Below, in pieces: positions 35,271 to 43,072 of a stretch of DNA of 64,000 bases. The notes beneath the pieces were generated by a model. That model saw only the letters and a list, made by a program, of their open reading frames with translations, had not been told where the DNA came from and did not search any database. The first letter of the stretch is position 1. The number at the start of each line of letters is the position of its first letter. The DNA lies in the NCBI RefSeq assembly GCF_030162935.1, contig NZ_JASAUZ010000023.1, positions 186,001 through 250,000 of the forward strand, read 5' to 3'. Made by a program: the position numbers and the translations under genes. This DNA is from Comamonas halotolerans. Its GTDB lineage: Bacteria; Pseudomonadota; Gammaproteobacteria; Burkholderiales; Burkholderiaceae_C.

Positions 35271-36434
35271 ATGGCCTGTATGCCAGTGATCAACCCGCGC
35301 TCTGACACCTATATGCCCGCTTCCAGCACAGAGGAAATCGGCATCATGCCGGAGCTGTATCGCCTGAGCGTTGGCCCAATGCATGCTGCGTACTACCAGG
35401 AGCAGTTCCATCGATTTGAAGCTCTGGGCCGTACCATGCCCAGCTGGAACCATGGCGCTGCCTTTTTCACCCTGGCGTGGTTGGTGCTGCGAAAATTGTG
35501 GCGTCCTGCACTCATTTATGCAGCGTTCCTGCTGACTGCGATCGCTGTCTGGGCATTCGTACTGCATGCGCGCGTACCCATTCAGGTCGAAGCCGCAGCA
35601 TGTTTGCTGTCCGGATTGCTGCTTTGCGCCATTCCCGGTTTGTTTGCCAATGGTTGGTACTACAACCATGTGCGCAAACAAACATTGGACACCCTCAGCC
35701 GCGCCACATCCTTGAGCCATGCTCGAACATTGCTTGCTCAGCACAGCCCTGACAAAAGGCGCCTCCAGGTGATTGCGCTGATGCAGGCTTTGCTTGGTGT
35801 GATCCTTGCTGCTTGGCTCTACCAGCAACGCCCCTCTGACAGCGAGCACGACAACGCTGGATCCACACCTGCTTCATTGGTGATTCCTGCGCCTGCCAGG
35901 CTGCCCCAAGCCACACAGCCATCCGCTTCCATCGAGGAAGAGTTGTCGGAAGCCACCGGGATGCAGAACCCCGTCAATGCAGATGTCCTCCCATCGGCCC
36001 CGCCCCTGTCCACAACACCCATCCAGCAGAGGGTGACTCCGGAACCATTCTCAGAGCACAACAAGCCAGCTCTTGCAGCTGCATCCACCGCTTCACAAGA
36101 AGTGCAAACTCCGCGTGCATCGGCACAAACAACGGCCGCCAAAACGAAGATTGAATCAACGAGTGGCAAAAAAACGCCATCCACTTCGTTGATCCCTGGC
36201 AAGTATTACCTCAATGCAGGTGTGTATGCACAAGCTTCGAATGTGGAGCGTGCCACCCAAAAACTTCAAGCCGCTCAGTTTCAGGTCTTGCGCCAGACCG
36301 TCTCCAGCAAGCAGGGAACACTCACACGTCTGCGCATCGGGCCATTCAACAGCCCGCAGCAAGCCCAACAAGCGGCCACCAAGGCTCAGAAACTGGGCAT
36401 CGAGACTTCGGTGTTTTTGCACACAAATTCATAA
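35271..36434 (+). CDS. SPOR-domain inner-membrane protein
   Basis: 387 aa. The first ~170 residues hold DUF2628-like features: a short amphipathic start (YQEQFHRFEAL, WNHGAAFFTLAWLVLRKLW) followed by two or three hydrophobic helices (ALIYAAFLLTAIAVWAFVL; CLLSGLLLCAIPGLFANGWY; VIALMQALLGVILAAWLY). A Ser/Thr/Pro-rich linker (~190-310) leads to a C-terminal SPOR domain (~312-385: YYLNAGVYAQASNVERATQK, LTRLRIGPFNSPQQAQQA). SPOR domains bind denuded glycan at division sites, so the C-terminus should be periplasmic. The start could also be Met4 (35280) or Met26. Confidence 0.8.
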   Translation: MACMPVINPRSDTYMPASSTEEIGIMPELYRLSVGPMHAAYYQEQFHRFEALGRTMPSWNHGAAFFTLAWLVLRKLWRPALIYAAFLLTAIAVWAFVLHARVPIQVEAAACLLSGLLLCAIPGLFANGWYYNHVRKQTLDTLSRATSLSHARTLLAQHSPDKRRLQVIALMQALLGVILAAWLYQQRPSDSEHDNAGSTPASLVIPAPARLPQATQPSASIEEELSEATGMQNPVNADVLPSAPPLSTTPIQQRVTPEPFSEHNKPALAAASTASQEVQTPRASAQTTAAKTKIESTSGKKTPSTSLIPGKYYLNAGVYAQASNVERATQKLQAAQFQVLRQTVSSKQGTLTRLRIGPFNSPQQAQQAATKAQKLGIETSVFLHTNS

Positions 36435-36534
36435 GCCCACGCTGCACAGCGTAACAATCCGACACACACCGGGCATGCCGAATTGCGGGTGTGCTGTTAA
36501 GGTACGCGTTGGTTACAAATATGGAGTTATGTGC

Positions 36535-36864
36535 ATGCGCTCTTCCCTGCAAATACTGACCCTGGTAGCAACATCGGTCGTTCTGGCCGGCTGTGCCATG
36601 TCTCCTCCCGCAGGTTCGCCCAAGTCCAGCACTGGTCACAACCAGCCCCCACGGCCTGTGCAGCGCTGTGACGCCACCGCCGCGCAATGGGCAGTTGGTA
36701 AGACCAATACAGAACATAACATCAACGAAGCACGCAAGCGTGCTGGTGCCTATATGGCGCGCGTGTTGCGGCCCGGTCAGCCCACAACGCGCGAATTCAA
36801 TGCCGAACGCTTGAATCTGGAAGTCGATGCCACAGGCCGCATCATTGCTGCACGCTGTGGCTGA
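36535..36864 (+). CDS. I78-family peptidase inhibitor lipoprotein
   Basis: 109 aa. Signal with lipobox LAGC (MRSSLQILTLVATSVVLAGC), then a Pro/Ser linker and a C-terminal domain QRCDATAAQWAVGKTN ... LNLEVDATGRIIAARCG that is the inhibitor I78 (elastase/subtilisin inhibitor) fold, with paired Cys bracketing it. Membership is clear from the CDA-x(3)-Q and the final N-x-x-V/x-D-x-x-G-x-I-x-x-x-x-C-G pattern. It should shield the periplasm from proteases. ATG 36535 has GGAG 8 bases upstream; an ATG at 36529 is too close to it. Confidence 0.85.
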   Translation: MRSSLQILTLVATSVVLAGCAMSPPAGSPKSSTGHNQPPRPVQRCDATAAQWAVGKTNTEHNINEARKRAGAYMARVLRPGQPTTREFNAERLNLEVDATGRIIAARCG

Positions 36865-36922
36865 CATGCCAGCGCTTTTGCTTGCAGCCATCTAGGCTGA
36901 TAACAAAGCGTGCCATGCCTAT

Positions 36923-36950
36923 AAAAAAAGCACCCGCATGGGTGCTTTTT
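36923..36950. terminator. Bidirectional terminator between I78 gene and hemW
   Basis: AAAAAAAGCACCC-gcat-GGGTGCTTTTT with T-runs on both strands, between two convergent genes. Confidence 0.9.
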
Positions 36951-36993
36951 AACGAGCCAGCTGGTTCAGCTATAACCCTCTGGATGCTCGACT

Positions 36994-38244
36994 TTAAGCG
37001 TCATCCAGGAATAGTTCCTGCAAGTCGCTCAGGAAGTCAAAGCCTCGCTCGGTAGGCTTTACAAGGCCTGCCTTGTTTTCAATCAGCCCTCTGCGCTGTG
37101 CCTCATCCAACGCCGAGCGAATGGTGCTAATGGGCAAGCCTGTACGGTCCAGATAGTCCTGAATCGCAAAGCCACCACGCAAGCGCAATGCATTGAGCAT
37201 GTACTCAAACGGCAAGTCCTTGCGGCGCACATCTTCATCGCTGGCCAAGGCGCGTCCTGCCAAAGCAGCTTCCATATAGCGCAGTGGATCACGCAGCTTC
37301 ACCTGGCGCACAATCCGGTGCGCAAAGCTGAGCTTGCCGTGCGCGCCCGCGCCAATGCCCAGATAGTCACCAAATTGCCAGTAGTTGGTATTGTGAAAAC
37401 ACTGGTGACCTTCCCGCGCATAGGCAGAAATTTCATAGCGCTGCATGCCTGCTGCACCCGTCATGGCCGTAATGCAGTCCAGCATGTCATAGGCCGCATC
37501 TTCTTCCGGCACCACGGGCGGAAACTTGGCAAAGTAGGTATTGGGCTCAATCGTCAGATGGTAGATCGATATGTGCGGTGGCTGAAAACTCAGAGCAGTC
37601 TCCAAATCCTTCACCAGATCCGCTTGGGTTTGCCCCGGCAAAGCGTACATGATGTCGAGGTTGAAGGTCTCGAAAGACGCAGCCGCCTCTTGCACCGCAG
37701 CGCGCGCCTGAGCACCATCATGCACCCGGCCCAGGGCCTTCAGGAAATGATCGTCAAAACTTTGCACACCAATCGACAGGCGCGTGATTCCTGCTTGACG
37801 AAAAGCCTTGAAACGGTCTTTCTCGAACGTGCCAGGGTTGGCCTCCATGGTGATCTCGCAGTCTGGCTCCATGCGCAGCCGCGCGCGCAGCCCCGAGATC
37901 AGGCGGTCAATGCTTTGCGGGCTGAACAGACTGGGGGTGCCGCCGCCAATAAAGACACTGTGCACCGTACGGCCCCAGATTAAGGGCAGGCTGGCCTCCA
38001 GATCAGCCATCAATGCATCGATGTAACGCTGTTCCGGCACGCCTCCTTCAGCACTGCTCCGATGTTCGTGGGAATTGAAGTCGCAATACGGGCACTTCTT
38101 CAAACACCAGGGCAGATGGATGTACAACGACAACGGGGGAAGCGCTGGCAGCCCCAGGGTGCCCGCACGCATATAGTGCTGCACATCTTTAGGCGCCTGT
38201 CCGACTTGTGGCTCCTTGCCCGCAGAAACAATGGCAATGCTCAT
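36994..38244 (-). CDS. hemW: Heme chaperone HemW (radical SAM, HemN-like)
   Basis: 416 aa. The radical SAM motif is in LYIHLPWCLKKCPYCDFNSH (C-x3-C-x2-C), with FIGGGTPSLFS and ANPGTFEKDRF following; these, and the absence of the extra coproporphyrinogen oxidase residues, mark HemW rather than HemN. HemW binds heme and is thought to deliver it to membrane enzymes. It follows rdgB with a 7-base gap, the usual rdgB-hemW operon. The start at 38244 leaves a ~35-residue lead before PPLSLYIHLPWC; Met25 is an alternative. Confidence 0.92.
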   Translation of the reverse strand: MSIAIVSAGKEPQVGQAPKDVQHYMRAGTLGLPALPPLSLYIHLPWCLKKCPYCDFNSHEHRSSAEGGVPEQRYIDALMADLEASLPLIWGRTVHSVFIGGGTPSLFSPQSIDRLISGLRARLRMEPDCEITMEANPGTFEKDRFKAFRQAGITRLSIGVQSFDDHFLKALGRVHDGAQARAAVQEAAASFETFNLDIMYALPGQTQADLVKDLETALSFQPPHISIYHLTIEPNTYFAKFPPVVPEEDAAYDMLDCITAMTGAAGMQRYEISAYAREGHQCFHNTNYWQFGDYLGIGAGAHGKLSFAHRIVRQVKLRDPLRYMEAALAGRALASDEDVRRKDLPFEYMLNALRLRGGFAIQDYLDRTGLPISTIRSALDEAQRRGLIENKAGLVKPTERGFDFLSDLQELFLDDA

Positions 38245-38251
38245 ACCAGGG

Positions 38252-38854
38252 TCAAGCCATCCAGGAAGTGCGCAACAACTCCATCATGGCGCGTGTGCTG
38301 CGGCCTCGGTGGCTGTGGTCATTTTTGAATTCAGGGGCCATCTCGGCAAATGTCTTGCCAACTTCAGGAATGATGAGCACCGGGTCGAAGCCAAAACCGT
38401 TGCTGCCTCTGCGCTCCTTGGCAATCTCCACGTTCACGCGACCCACGGCAATCAAAGGCTCAGGATCCTTGGGATGACGCACCCCGACCAGAGTGCTGAC
38501 CATGGCAGCCTTGCGATTGGCGTGCGGTGCCAGATTCTCCAGCAGACAAGTCACATTGTTGGCATCGCTTTTCTCGTAACCATGGTGGGTACAGTAGTAC
38601 GCTGTATCTACACCAGGCTGTCCACCAAAAGCGTCCACGCACAGACCTGCATCATCAGCAATGGCAGGCAAACCCGTTTTCTCTGCGGCAAAGCGCGCCT
38701 TACTCAAGGCGTTTTCAACAAAAGTCCCAAACGGCTCCGGGGCTTCACCTTCAAACAAATCACCTTGACAAATCAACTCCACGCCCAGCGGTGCGAACAT
38801 GGATTGCAACTCGGCCAGCTTGCCGCGGTTATTGGAGGCTAAAACAATTTTCAT
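38252..38854 (-). CDS. rdgB: dITP/XTP pyrophosphatase RdgB (Ham1)
   Basis: 200 aa. Hydrolyses non-canonical purine triphosphates (dITP, XTP) to monophosphates. Motifs are KIVLASNNRGKLAELQ at the N-terminus (SNNxGK triphosphate loop), TFVENALSKARFAAE, IADDAGLCVDAFGG with the catalytic Asp, and GSNGFGFDPVLIIPEVGKTF. Full family length. It forms an operon with hemW. Upstream, 277 bases containing a repeat element separate it from the PP2C phosphatase gene; the rph gene often found there is missing. Confidence 0.95.
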   Translation of the reverse strand: MKIVLASNNRGKLAELQSMFAPLGVELICQGDLFEGEAPEPFGTFVENALSKARFAAEKTGLPAIADDAGLCVDAFGGQPGVDTAYYCTHHGYEKSDANNVTCLLENLAPHANRKAAMVSTLVGVRHPKDPEPLIAVGRVNVEIAKERRGSNGFGFDPVLIIPEVGKTFAEMAPEFKNDHSHRGRSTRAMMELLRTSWMA

Positions 38855-38903
38855 GGGTCAATTCGTGCGTTAACGCTGATTCAGCACACAGTCACAGTAC
38901 AAG

Positions 38904-39015
38904 TCGCTAACACCATCTGGCAAAACCAAGGTTTACGGCTGAAACAAGCCTCCAGACCACAGACGGTTCCAAGTACGACCAGGCGAAACAACGACCAGGT
39001 TGGCAGTGTTAACGG
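38904..39015. repeat. Small intergenic element with inverted ends, copy 2
   Basis: 112-bp relative of the element at 2191-2305. The left end is TCGCTAACAC (38904-38913) and the right end GTGTTAACGG (39006-39015), complementary at 8 of 10 positions. Shared interior landmarks are AAACCAAGGTTTACGG near the left end, AGTACGACCAGGCG in the middle and GCGAAACAACGACCAGG near the right end. There is no ORF. It lies between rdgB and the PP2C gene. Confidence 0.6.
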
Positions 39016-39131
39016 ATCTAAAAGCTATTGATTCTGATAGTCACACAAGCGCAAGACGTGGCATGCGCAATGCAAACAGACACGAAGTGTGCTCCAAACA
39101 ACAAGCCCATGTAGGCTGGTGCAGTGCACCA

Positions 39132-40052
39132 TCACGTTTTGCTGGCAGCGGTACGCCGGATCGCCGCGTTGATTTCGGCAATATTGCGCTCGATTTCTTC
39201 TTCGTCCAGTGGATCGTCCAGGGTTTCCAGGTCATGGGAAGACTGGATCGTGGAAGCAAACAATTCGCTCAGGGAAGCTGAATGGGTGCTGATATCGTAT
39301 TCGCTGCTCGCAGGAGCCGACATTTCCCACTCCAGCGCCAAAGCCGTCACATTGTCACTTTTGTCCCCGGCGATTTGCAGAGCAGACTCCACCAAAGCGG
39401 GTATTGCTTCATTCACAGGCTGCACAGACAAACCATGCAATAGCGCGGGTTCTTTGAGAACTCCCCACAAACCATCCGAACACAGAAGCAGGCGGTCTCC
39501 GCTATGCAGCACATGAGGACCACTCAAATCGAAAATAGGCTTGCCCGCTGCACCCAGGCAGGTGAAGAGCACATTGCGATTCAACAATTTGTGCGCCAAG
39601 CGAATCGGAGTGACCGCGCTGCGCTCCATCTCCATATAAGAATGATCTCTCGTACGAGCCAGCAACTGCCCATCACGCACCCAATACAGGCGGGAGTCGC
39701 CGCAATGCAGCCAAGTGACCTGTCCTTGCTGAATAACTGCAACCACCACCGTAGTACGCGGTGAGTCCGGCATACGCTGCAGTTTGGCGTAACGCTGGAT
39801 GCGCTGGTGGGCCGTCATTACCGCGCGGCTAAGAAACTCAGAAGGATCTTTCAAGGCTGGCTGAGCTTCTCGCTGAAATTGCGCAGCAATACTTTGCAGT
39901 ACCAACTGTGCTGCTACCTCACCTTCCGCATGTCCGCCCATTCCGTCGGCCAGCAAGAAAAGTGCAGCTTCCCGTGTGTAGCAGTAGCCCATGCGGTCTT
40001 CATTGACGGCTCGGCCACCACGGCGACTGAGTTGAAATATGGAAAACTTCAT
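39132..40052 (-). CDS. PP2C-type serine/threonine protein phosphatase
   Basis: 306 aa. PP2C/Stp1-like catalytic domain over residues ~5-235: GRAVNEDRMGYCY, LFLLADGMGGHAEGEVAAQ (metal-binding Asp and Gly), VTWLHCGDSRLYWVRDG, LLLCSDGLWGVL, and GDKSDNVTALAL near its end. An acidic tail (~250-300) follows (DPLDEEEIERNIAEINAAIR). It is cytoplasmic, with no signal. Its start overlaps the stop of the kinase gene upstream (ATGA), so kinase and phosphatase are co-translated and probably act on the same targets. Such pairs also occur in T6SS gene clusters (PpkA/PppA), but no FHA or T6SS gene adjoins here. Confidence 0.9.
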   Translation of the reverse strand: MKFSIFQLSRRGGRAVNEDRMGYCYTREAALFLLADGMGGHAEGEVAAQLVLQSIAAQFQREAQPALKDPSEFLSRAVMTAHQRIQRYAKLQRMPDSPRTTVVVAVIQQGQVTWLHCGDSRLYWVRDGQLLARTRDHSYMEMERSAVTPIRLAHKLLNRNVLFTCLGAAGKPIFDLSGPHVLHSGDRLLLCSDGLWGVLKEPALLHGLSVQPVNEAIPALVESALQIAGDKSDNVTALALEWEMSAPASSEYDISTHSASLSELFASTIQSSHDLETLDDPLDEEEIERNIAEINAAIRRTAASKT

Positions 40053-41062
40053 GGAGCTTTCACGCGAACCGAGGTATCTGTAGGTGTCAGGCTCTTACGC
40101 CCCTCTCCAATCAAGGCGTCCAGTTGCAAGCGGATTTTCTCTGACACGCTCAGTGGCGTATAGCTGCGCTCCGGCTCATTGCTCAAGGCCTTGTGAAAGG
40201 CAAAAACCGATTGTGGACGGGCCATGGGATCCAGCTCCGTGGACCATTGCACCAGCTCCAGCAAATTGTCTGAATACACGCCACGCAGACGGGCCAACGC
40301 GACACCCAGACGATCTTTGTCACGCCTGCTGGGTACATCGGCAGGGGGCTGCCCTGTCATGCAGGCAAACATGCATGCGCCTACCGCATAAATATCAGTC
40401 CAAGGCCCCATATTGGCATTGCGCTTGTACATTTCGGGAGCGGCAAAGCCAGGGGTATACATGGGACGAACAAAGTTGCCTTCCTTGTTCAGAACCTCAC
40501 GCGCCGCACCAAAGTCAATCATGACGGCACGATCCTCGTCCGTGATAAAAATATTGGCTGGCTTGATATCCAGGTGCAACATCTTGTGCTGGTGCACGAT
40601 GCGCAGGCCCAGCAGCACCTCGTCAAACAACGCACGAATGGTGGATTCACGCAGTACCTTGGCGCGTTTCTTTCCGCGTGCAAGCACGATGTACTCCTGC
40701 AGGGACGCCCCACGCAGAAAGTTCATCACCATGTAAACAGTCTCGTTTTCACGGAAGAAATTGAGCACACTGACTACCGAGGCGTGGGAAATTTGCGTCA
40801 GTGCACGACCTTCTTCAAAAAAACTTTTCAGCCCCAGTCGATACAGAGAGACTTTTTCTTGCGCGACTTTGGGAACCAGCTCACCAGGACCGCGCGTGGC
40901 CAGTGCAGCAGGCAAATATTCTTTGATAGCAACCTCTTGCCCTTGCTCGTCTTTGGCTAGATACACAATGCCAAACCCACCTGACGCCAGCTTGCGCACT
41001 ATGCGATAGCCGCCAATTAAGGTATCGGGAGGCAGGGAAGCTGGCTTGATCCGGGAAGACAT
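40049..41062 (-). CDS. Serine/threonine protein kinase
   Basis: 337 aa Hanks-type kinase without a transmembrane segment. Glycine loop LASGGFGIVYLAKDEQGQEV, catalytic Lys in VAIKEYLPAA, HLDIKPANIFITDEDRAVMI (HxD catalytic loop), DFGAAREVL (Mg-binding DFG), PMYTPGFAAPEMY (activation segment APE), and WTDIYAVGACMFACMTGQPP. The C-terminal ~40 residues form a short tail (SVSEKIRLQLDALIGEGRKS). It is the first gene of the kinase-phosphatase pair, divergent from yicC. Targets are unknown. Confidence 0.9.
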   Translation of the reverse strand: MSSRIKPASLPPDTLIGGYRIVRKLASGGFGIVYLAKDEQGQEVAIKEYLPAALATRGPGELVPKVAQEKVSLYRLGLKSFFEEGRALTQISHASVVSVLNFFRENETVYMVMNFLRGASLQEYIVLARGKKRAKVLRESTIRALFDEVLLGLRIVHQHKMLHLDIKPANIFITDEDRAVMIDFGAAREVLNKEGNFVRPMYTPGFAAPEMYKRNANMGPWTDIYAVGACMFACMTGQPPADVPSRRDKDRLGVALARLRGVYSDNLLELVQWSTELDPMARPQSVFAFHKALSNEPERSYTPLSVSEKIRLQLDALIGEGRKSLTPTDTSVRVKAP

Positions 41063-41137
41063 TTTGTGCAGGTAAACCTCAAGGTCGGAGCGGAAACTGG
41101 ATAATCACCCAATTGCAAGTAACCAAAGATATGTCCA

Positions 41138-42046
41138 ATGCCAGTTTACAGCATGACCGGATACGCCAGTGTGCAGCACGCACCGGCGTCTACTGAGGAC
41201 AACGCCTCTGCACAAAACGTGCGTTTGGGGCTTGAAATCCGCGCAGTCAACAGCCGTTTCCTGGACCTCACGTTCCGCCTGCCTGATGAGCTGCGCAGCC
41301 AGGAGCCTGCGTTGCGCACGCTGCTGACCCAACGCCTCAAACGAGGCAAGGTTGAAGTGCGCGCAGCCATTGATGTGGATGCTTCGGCCTCCCTGCCCCA
41401 GCCTACACCGGCACTGCTGCAACGCATGCAGTCCGTGCAAGATCTGGTGCAAGCCTGGCTGCCCGACGCCAAAGCATTGACCGTCTCTGACGCGCTGCGT
41501 CTGGCTGGCAGTGGCAATGCCGTGCAAGTGGATTGGCAAGAGATCGTGCCCAACCTGGCCGAGAACGCAGTGACAGAACTGATCGATGCCCGCGCTCGCG
41601 AAGGCAAGCGCCTGGCCGAAATGCTCAAAGACCGCTTGCAGCAGTTGCGTGAGCTGGCCGCGCAAGCCGTGCCTTTGGTTCCGCAATTGGTTGAACAGCA
41701 ACGCCAGCGTTTTTTGGAGCGCTGGCAAGAAGCCATGGGCTTGACCGAAGGCCAGGTGGCCCCTGAAGCTGCCCGTGAGCGCGCCCTGTCAGAAGCTACC
41801 GCTTTTGCCATCCGCATTGATGTGGCAGAAGAAATTACACGTCTGAACTCGCACTTGGACGAAGTAGAGCGCCTGCTCAAAAAGGGCGGTGAAATCGGCA
41901 AGCGTCTGGATTTCCTGATTCAGGAAATGCACCGCGAAGCAAATACATTGGGTTCGAAATCGGCGGCCCTGGACCTGACACGCATCAGCGTGGACATGAA
42001 GGTGCTCATTGAGCAAATGCGCGAGCAAGTCCAAAACATTGAATAA
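41138..42046 (+). CDS. yicC: YicC family endoribonuclease
   Basis: 302 aa. Starts [11 protein letters not shown], and [19 protein letters not shown] gives the conserved YicC N-terminal domain. The C-terminal DUF1732 part is [20 protein letters not shown] ... [21 protein letters not shown]. YicC of E. coli is reported to be an RNase acting in small-RNA turnover. It lies upstream of gmk and rpoZ, the standard proteobacterial order, with a hairpin at 42062 between yicC and gmk. Confidence 0.93.
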   Translation: MPVYSMTGYASVQHAPASTEDNASAQNVRLGLEIRAVNSRFLDLTFRLPDELRSQEPALRTLLTQRLKRGKVEVRAAIDVDASASLPQPTPALLQRMQSVQDLVQAWLPDAKALTVSDALRLAGSGNAVQVDWQEIVPNLAENAVTELIDARAREGKRLAEMLKDRLQQLRELAAQAVPLVPQLVEQQRQRFLERWQEAMGLTEGQVAPEAARERALSEATAFAIRIDVAEEITRLNSHLDEVERLLKKGGEIGKRLDFLIQEMHREANTLGSKSAALDLTRISVDMKVLIEQMREQVQNIE

Positions 42047-42061
42047 CCACCGTTAAAACCA

Positions 42062-42085
42062 CAGGGCGCGCAAGCGCCCTTTTTG
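42062..42085 (+). terminator. Hairpin between yicC and gmk
   Basis: AGGGCGC-gcaa-GCGCCCT followed by TTTTTG. It may attenuate read-through into gmk. Confidence 0.75.
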
Positions 42086-42117
42086 CAAGGGTGTCACAGA
42101 CATCCGCGTTTTTTCTT

Positions 42118-42738
42118 ATGGAACATCCTGGAAACCTATTTGTTGTCGCAGCTCCCAGCGGAGCCGGTAAGTCCAGCCTGGTCAAGGCCCTGCGCTCTTT
42201 TGATGCGCGTGTCTACCCTTCCGTCTCGCACACCACCCGCCCTCCCCGCGGCCAAGAAAAACATGGCCGTGAATACTTCTTCGCTTCAGAGCAAGAATTC
42301 GATGCCATGGTGGCCAACAATGCCTTTGTGGAATGGGCGAATGTGCATGGCAAGCGCTACGGTACGTCCAAAAAAGGAATCCATGACCGTCTGGCCAATG
42401 GCGAGGACGTGTTGCTGGAAATTGACTACCAAGGCGCACTTCAGGTGCGTGAGGCATTTCCCCAGGCCGTGCTGATCTTTATCCTTCCTCCGAGCTGGGA
42501 AGAGTTGCGCGCTCGCCTGGAAAACCGTGGCGAAGACGCACCAGAAGTCATCGAGCTGCGCATGAAAAATGCCGAAGAAGAGATGGCGCAGGTCGGAAAA
42601 TTCGACTTCGTTATAATCAACGAGTTATTTGAGAGCGCACTGTTTGACCTGAAGGCTATCATCCACGCCCAGCGTCTGAAGTATGTGTCGCAGCGCCGCT
42701 TGCGCTGTGATGTATTTGAATCGCTCAACCTTTCCTGA
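42118..42738 (+). CDS. gmk: Guanylate kinase
   Basis: 206 aa. Phosphorylates GMP to GDP. P-loop [14 protein letters not shown] at ~10-23; [20 protein letters not shown] is the GMP-binding region; [15 protein letters not shown] and [19 protein letters not shown] follow. I chose ATG 42118 because it gives the family-like start ([15 protein letters not shown]) and normal length. A GTG at 42091 is in frame and has AAGG directly before it, but it would add nine atypical residues. Confidence 0.95.
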   Translation: MEHPGNLFVVAAPSGAGKSSLVKALRSFDARVYPSVSHTTRPPRGQEKHGREYFFASEQEFDAMVANNAFVEWANVHGKRYGTSKKGIHDRLANGEDVLLEIDYQGALQVREAFPQAVLIFILPPSWEELRARLENRGEDAPEVIELRMKNAEEEMAQVGKFDFVIINELFESALFDLKAIIHAQRLKYVSQRRLRCDVFESLNLS

Positions 42739-42757
42739 ATTCCCCCGGAGTACCGAG

Positions 42758-42961
42758 ATGGCACGCATCACTGTTGAAGATTGCCTGGAGCAAATCCCTA
42801 ACCGCTTCCAGCTTGTGCTGGCCGCCACTTACCGCGCACGCATGCTGAGCCAGGGCCACACCCCCAAGGTGGAATGCCAGAACAAGCCTGCCGTAACCGC
42901 ACTGCGTGAAATCGCAGAAGGCAAAGTGGGCCTGGAAATGCTGAAAAAAGTTCCAGGTTAA
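42758..42961 (+). CDS. rpoZ: RNA polymerase omega subunit
   Basis: 67 aa. [20 protein letters not shown], then [16 protein letters not shown] is the highly conserved omega sequence. It binds beta' and helps assembly and ppGpp sensing. It lies 19 bases after gmk with CCCGGAG upstream, and spoT follows beyond a terminator. Confidence 0.97.
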   Translation: MARITVEDCLEQIPNRFQLVLAATYRARMLSQGHTPKVECQNKPAVTALREIAEGKVGLEMLKKVPG

Positions 42962-43003
42962 GCCCTGACAATGTTCAGAATCTGCCCTCACTCGGCAGAC
43001 AAT

Positions 43004-43033
43004 AGAAGCACCGTATCGCGGTGCTTTTTTTTT
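43004..43033 (+). terminator. Terminator after rpoZ
   Basis: GAAGCACCG-tatcg-CGGTGCTT followed by a run of eight T. Confidence 0.9.
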
Positions 43034-43072
43034 ACAATGCGCACAGCGCCTTTCCCGCGATACATTTAGGGT

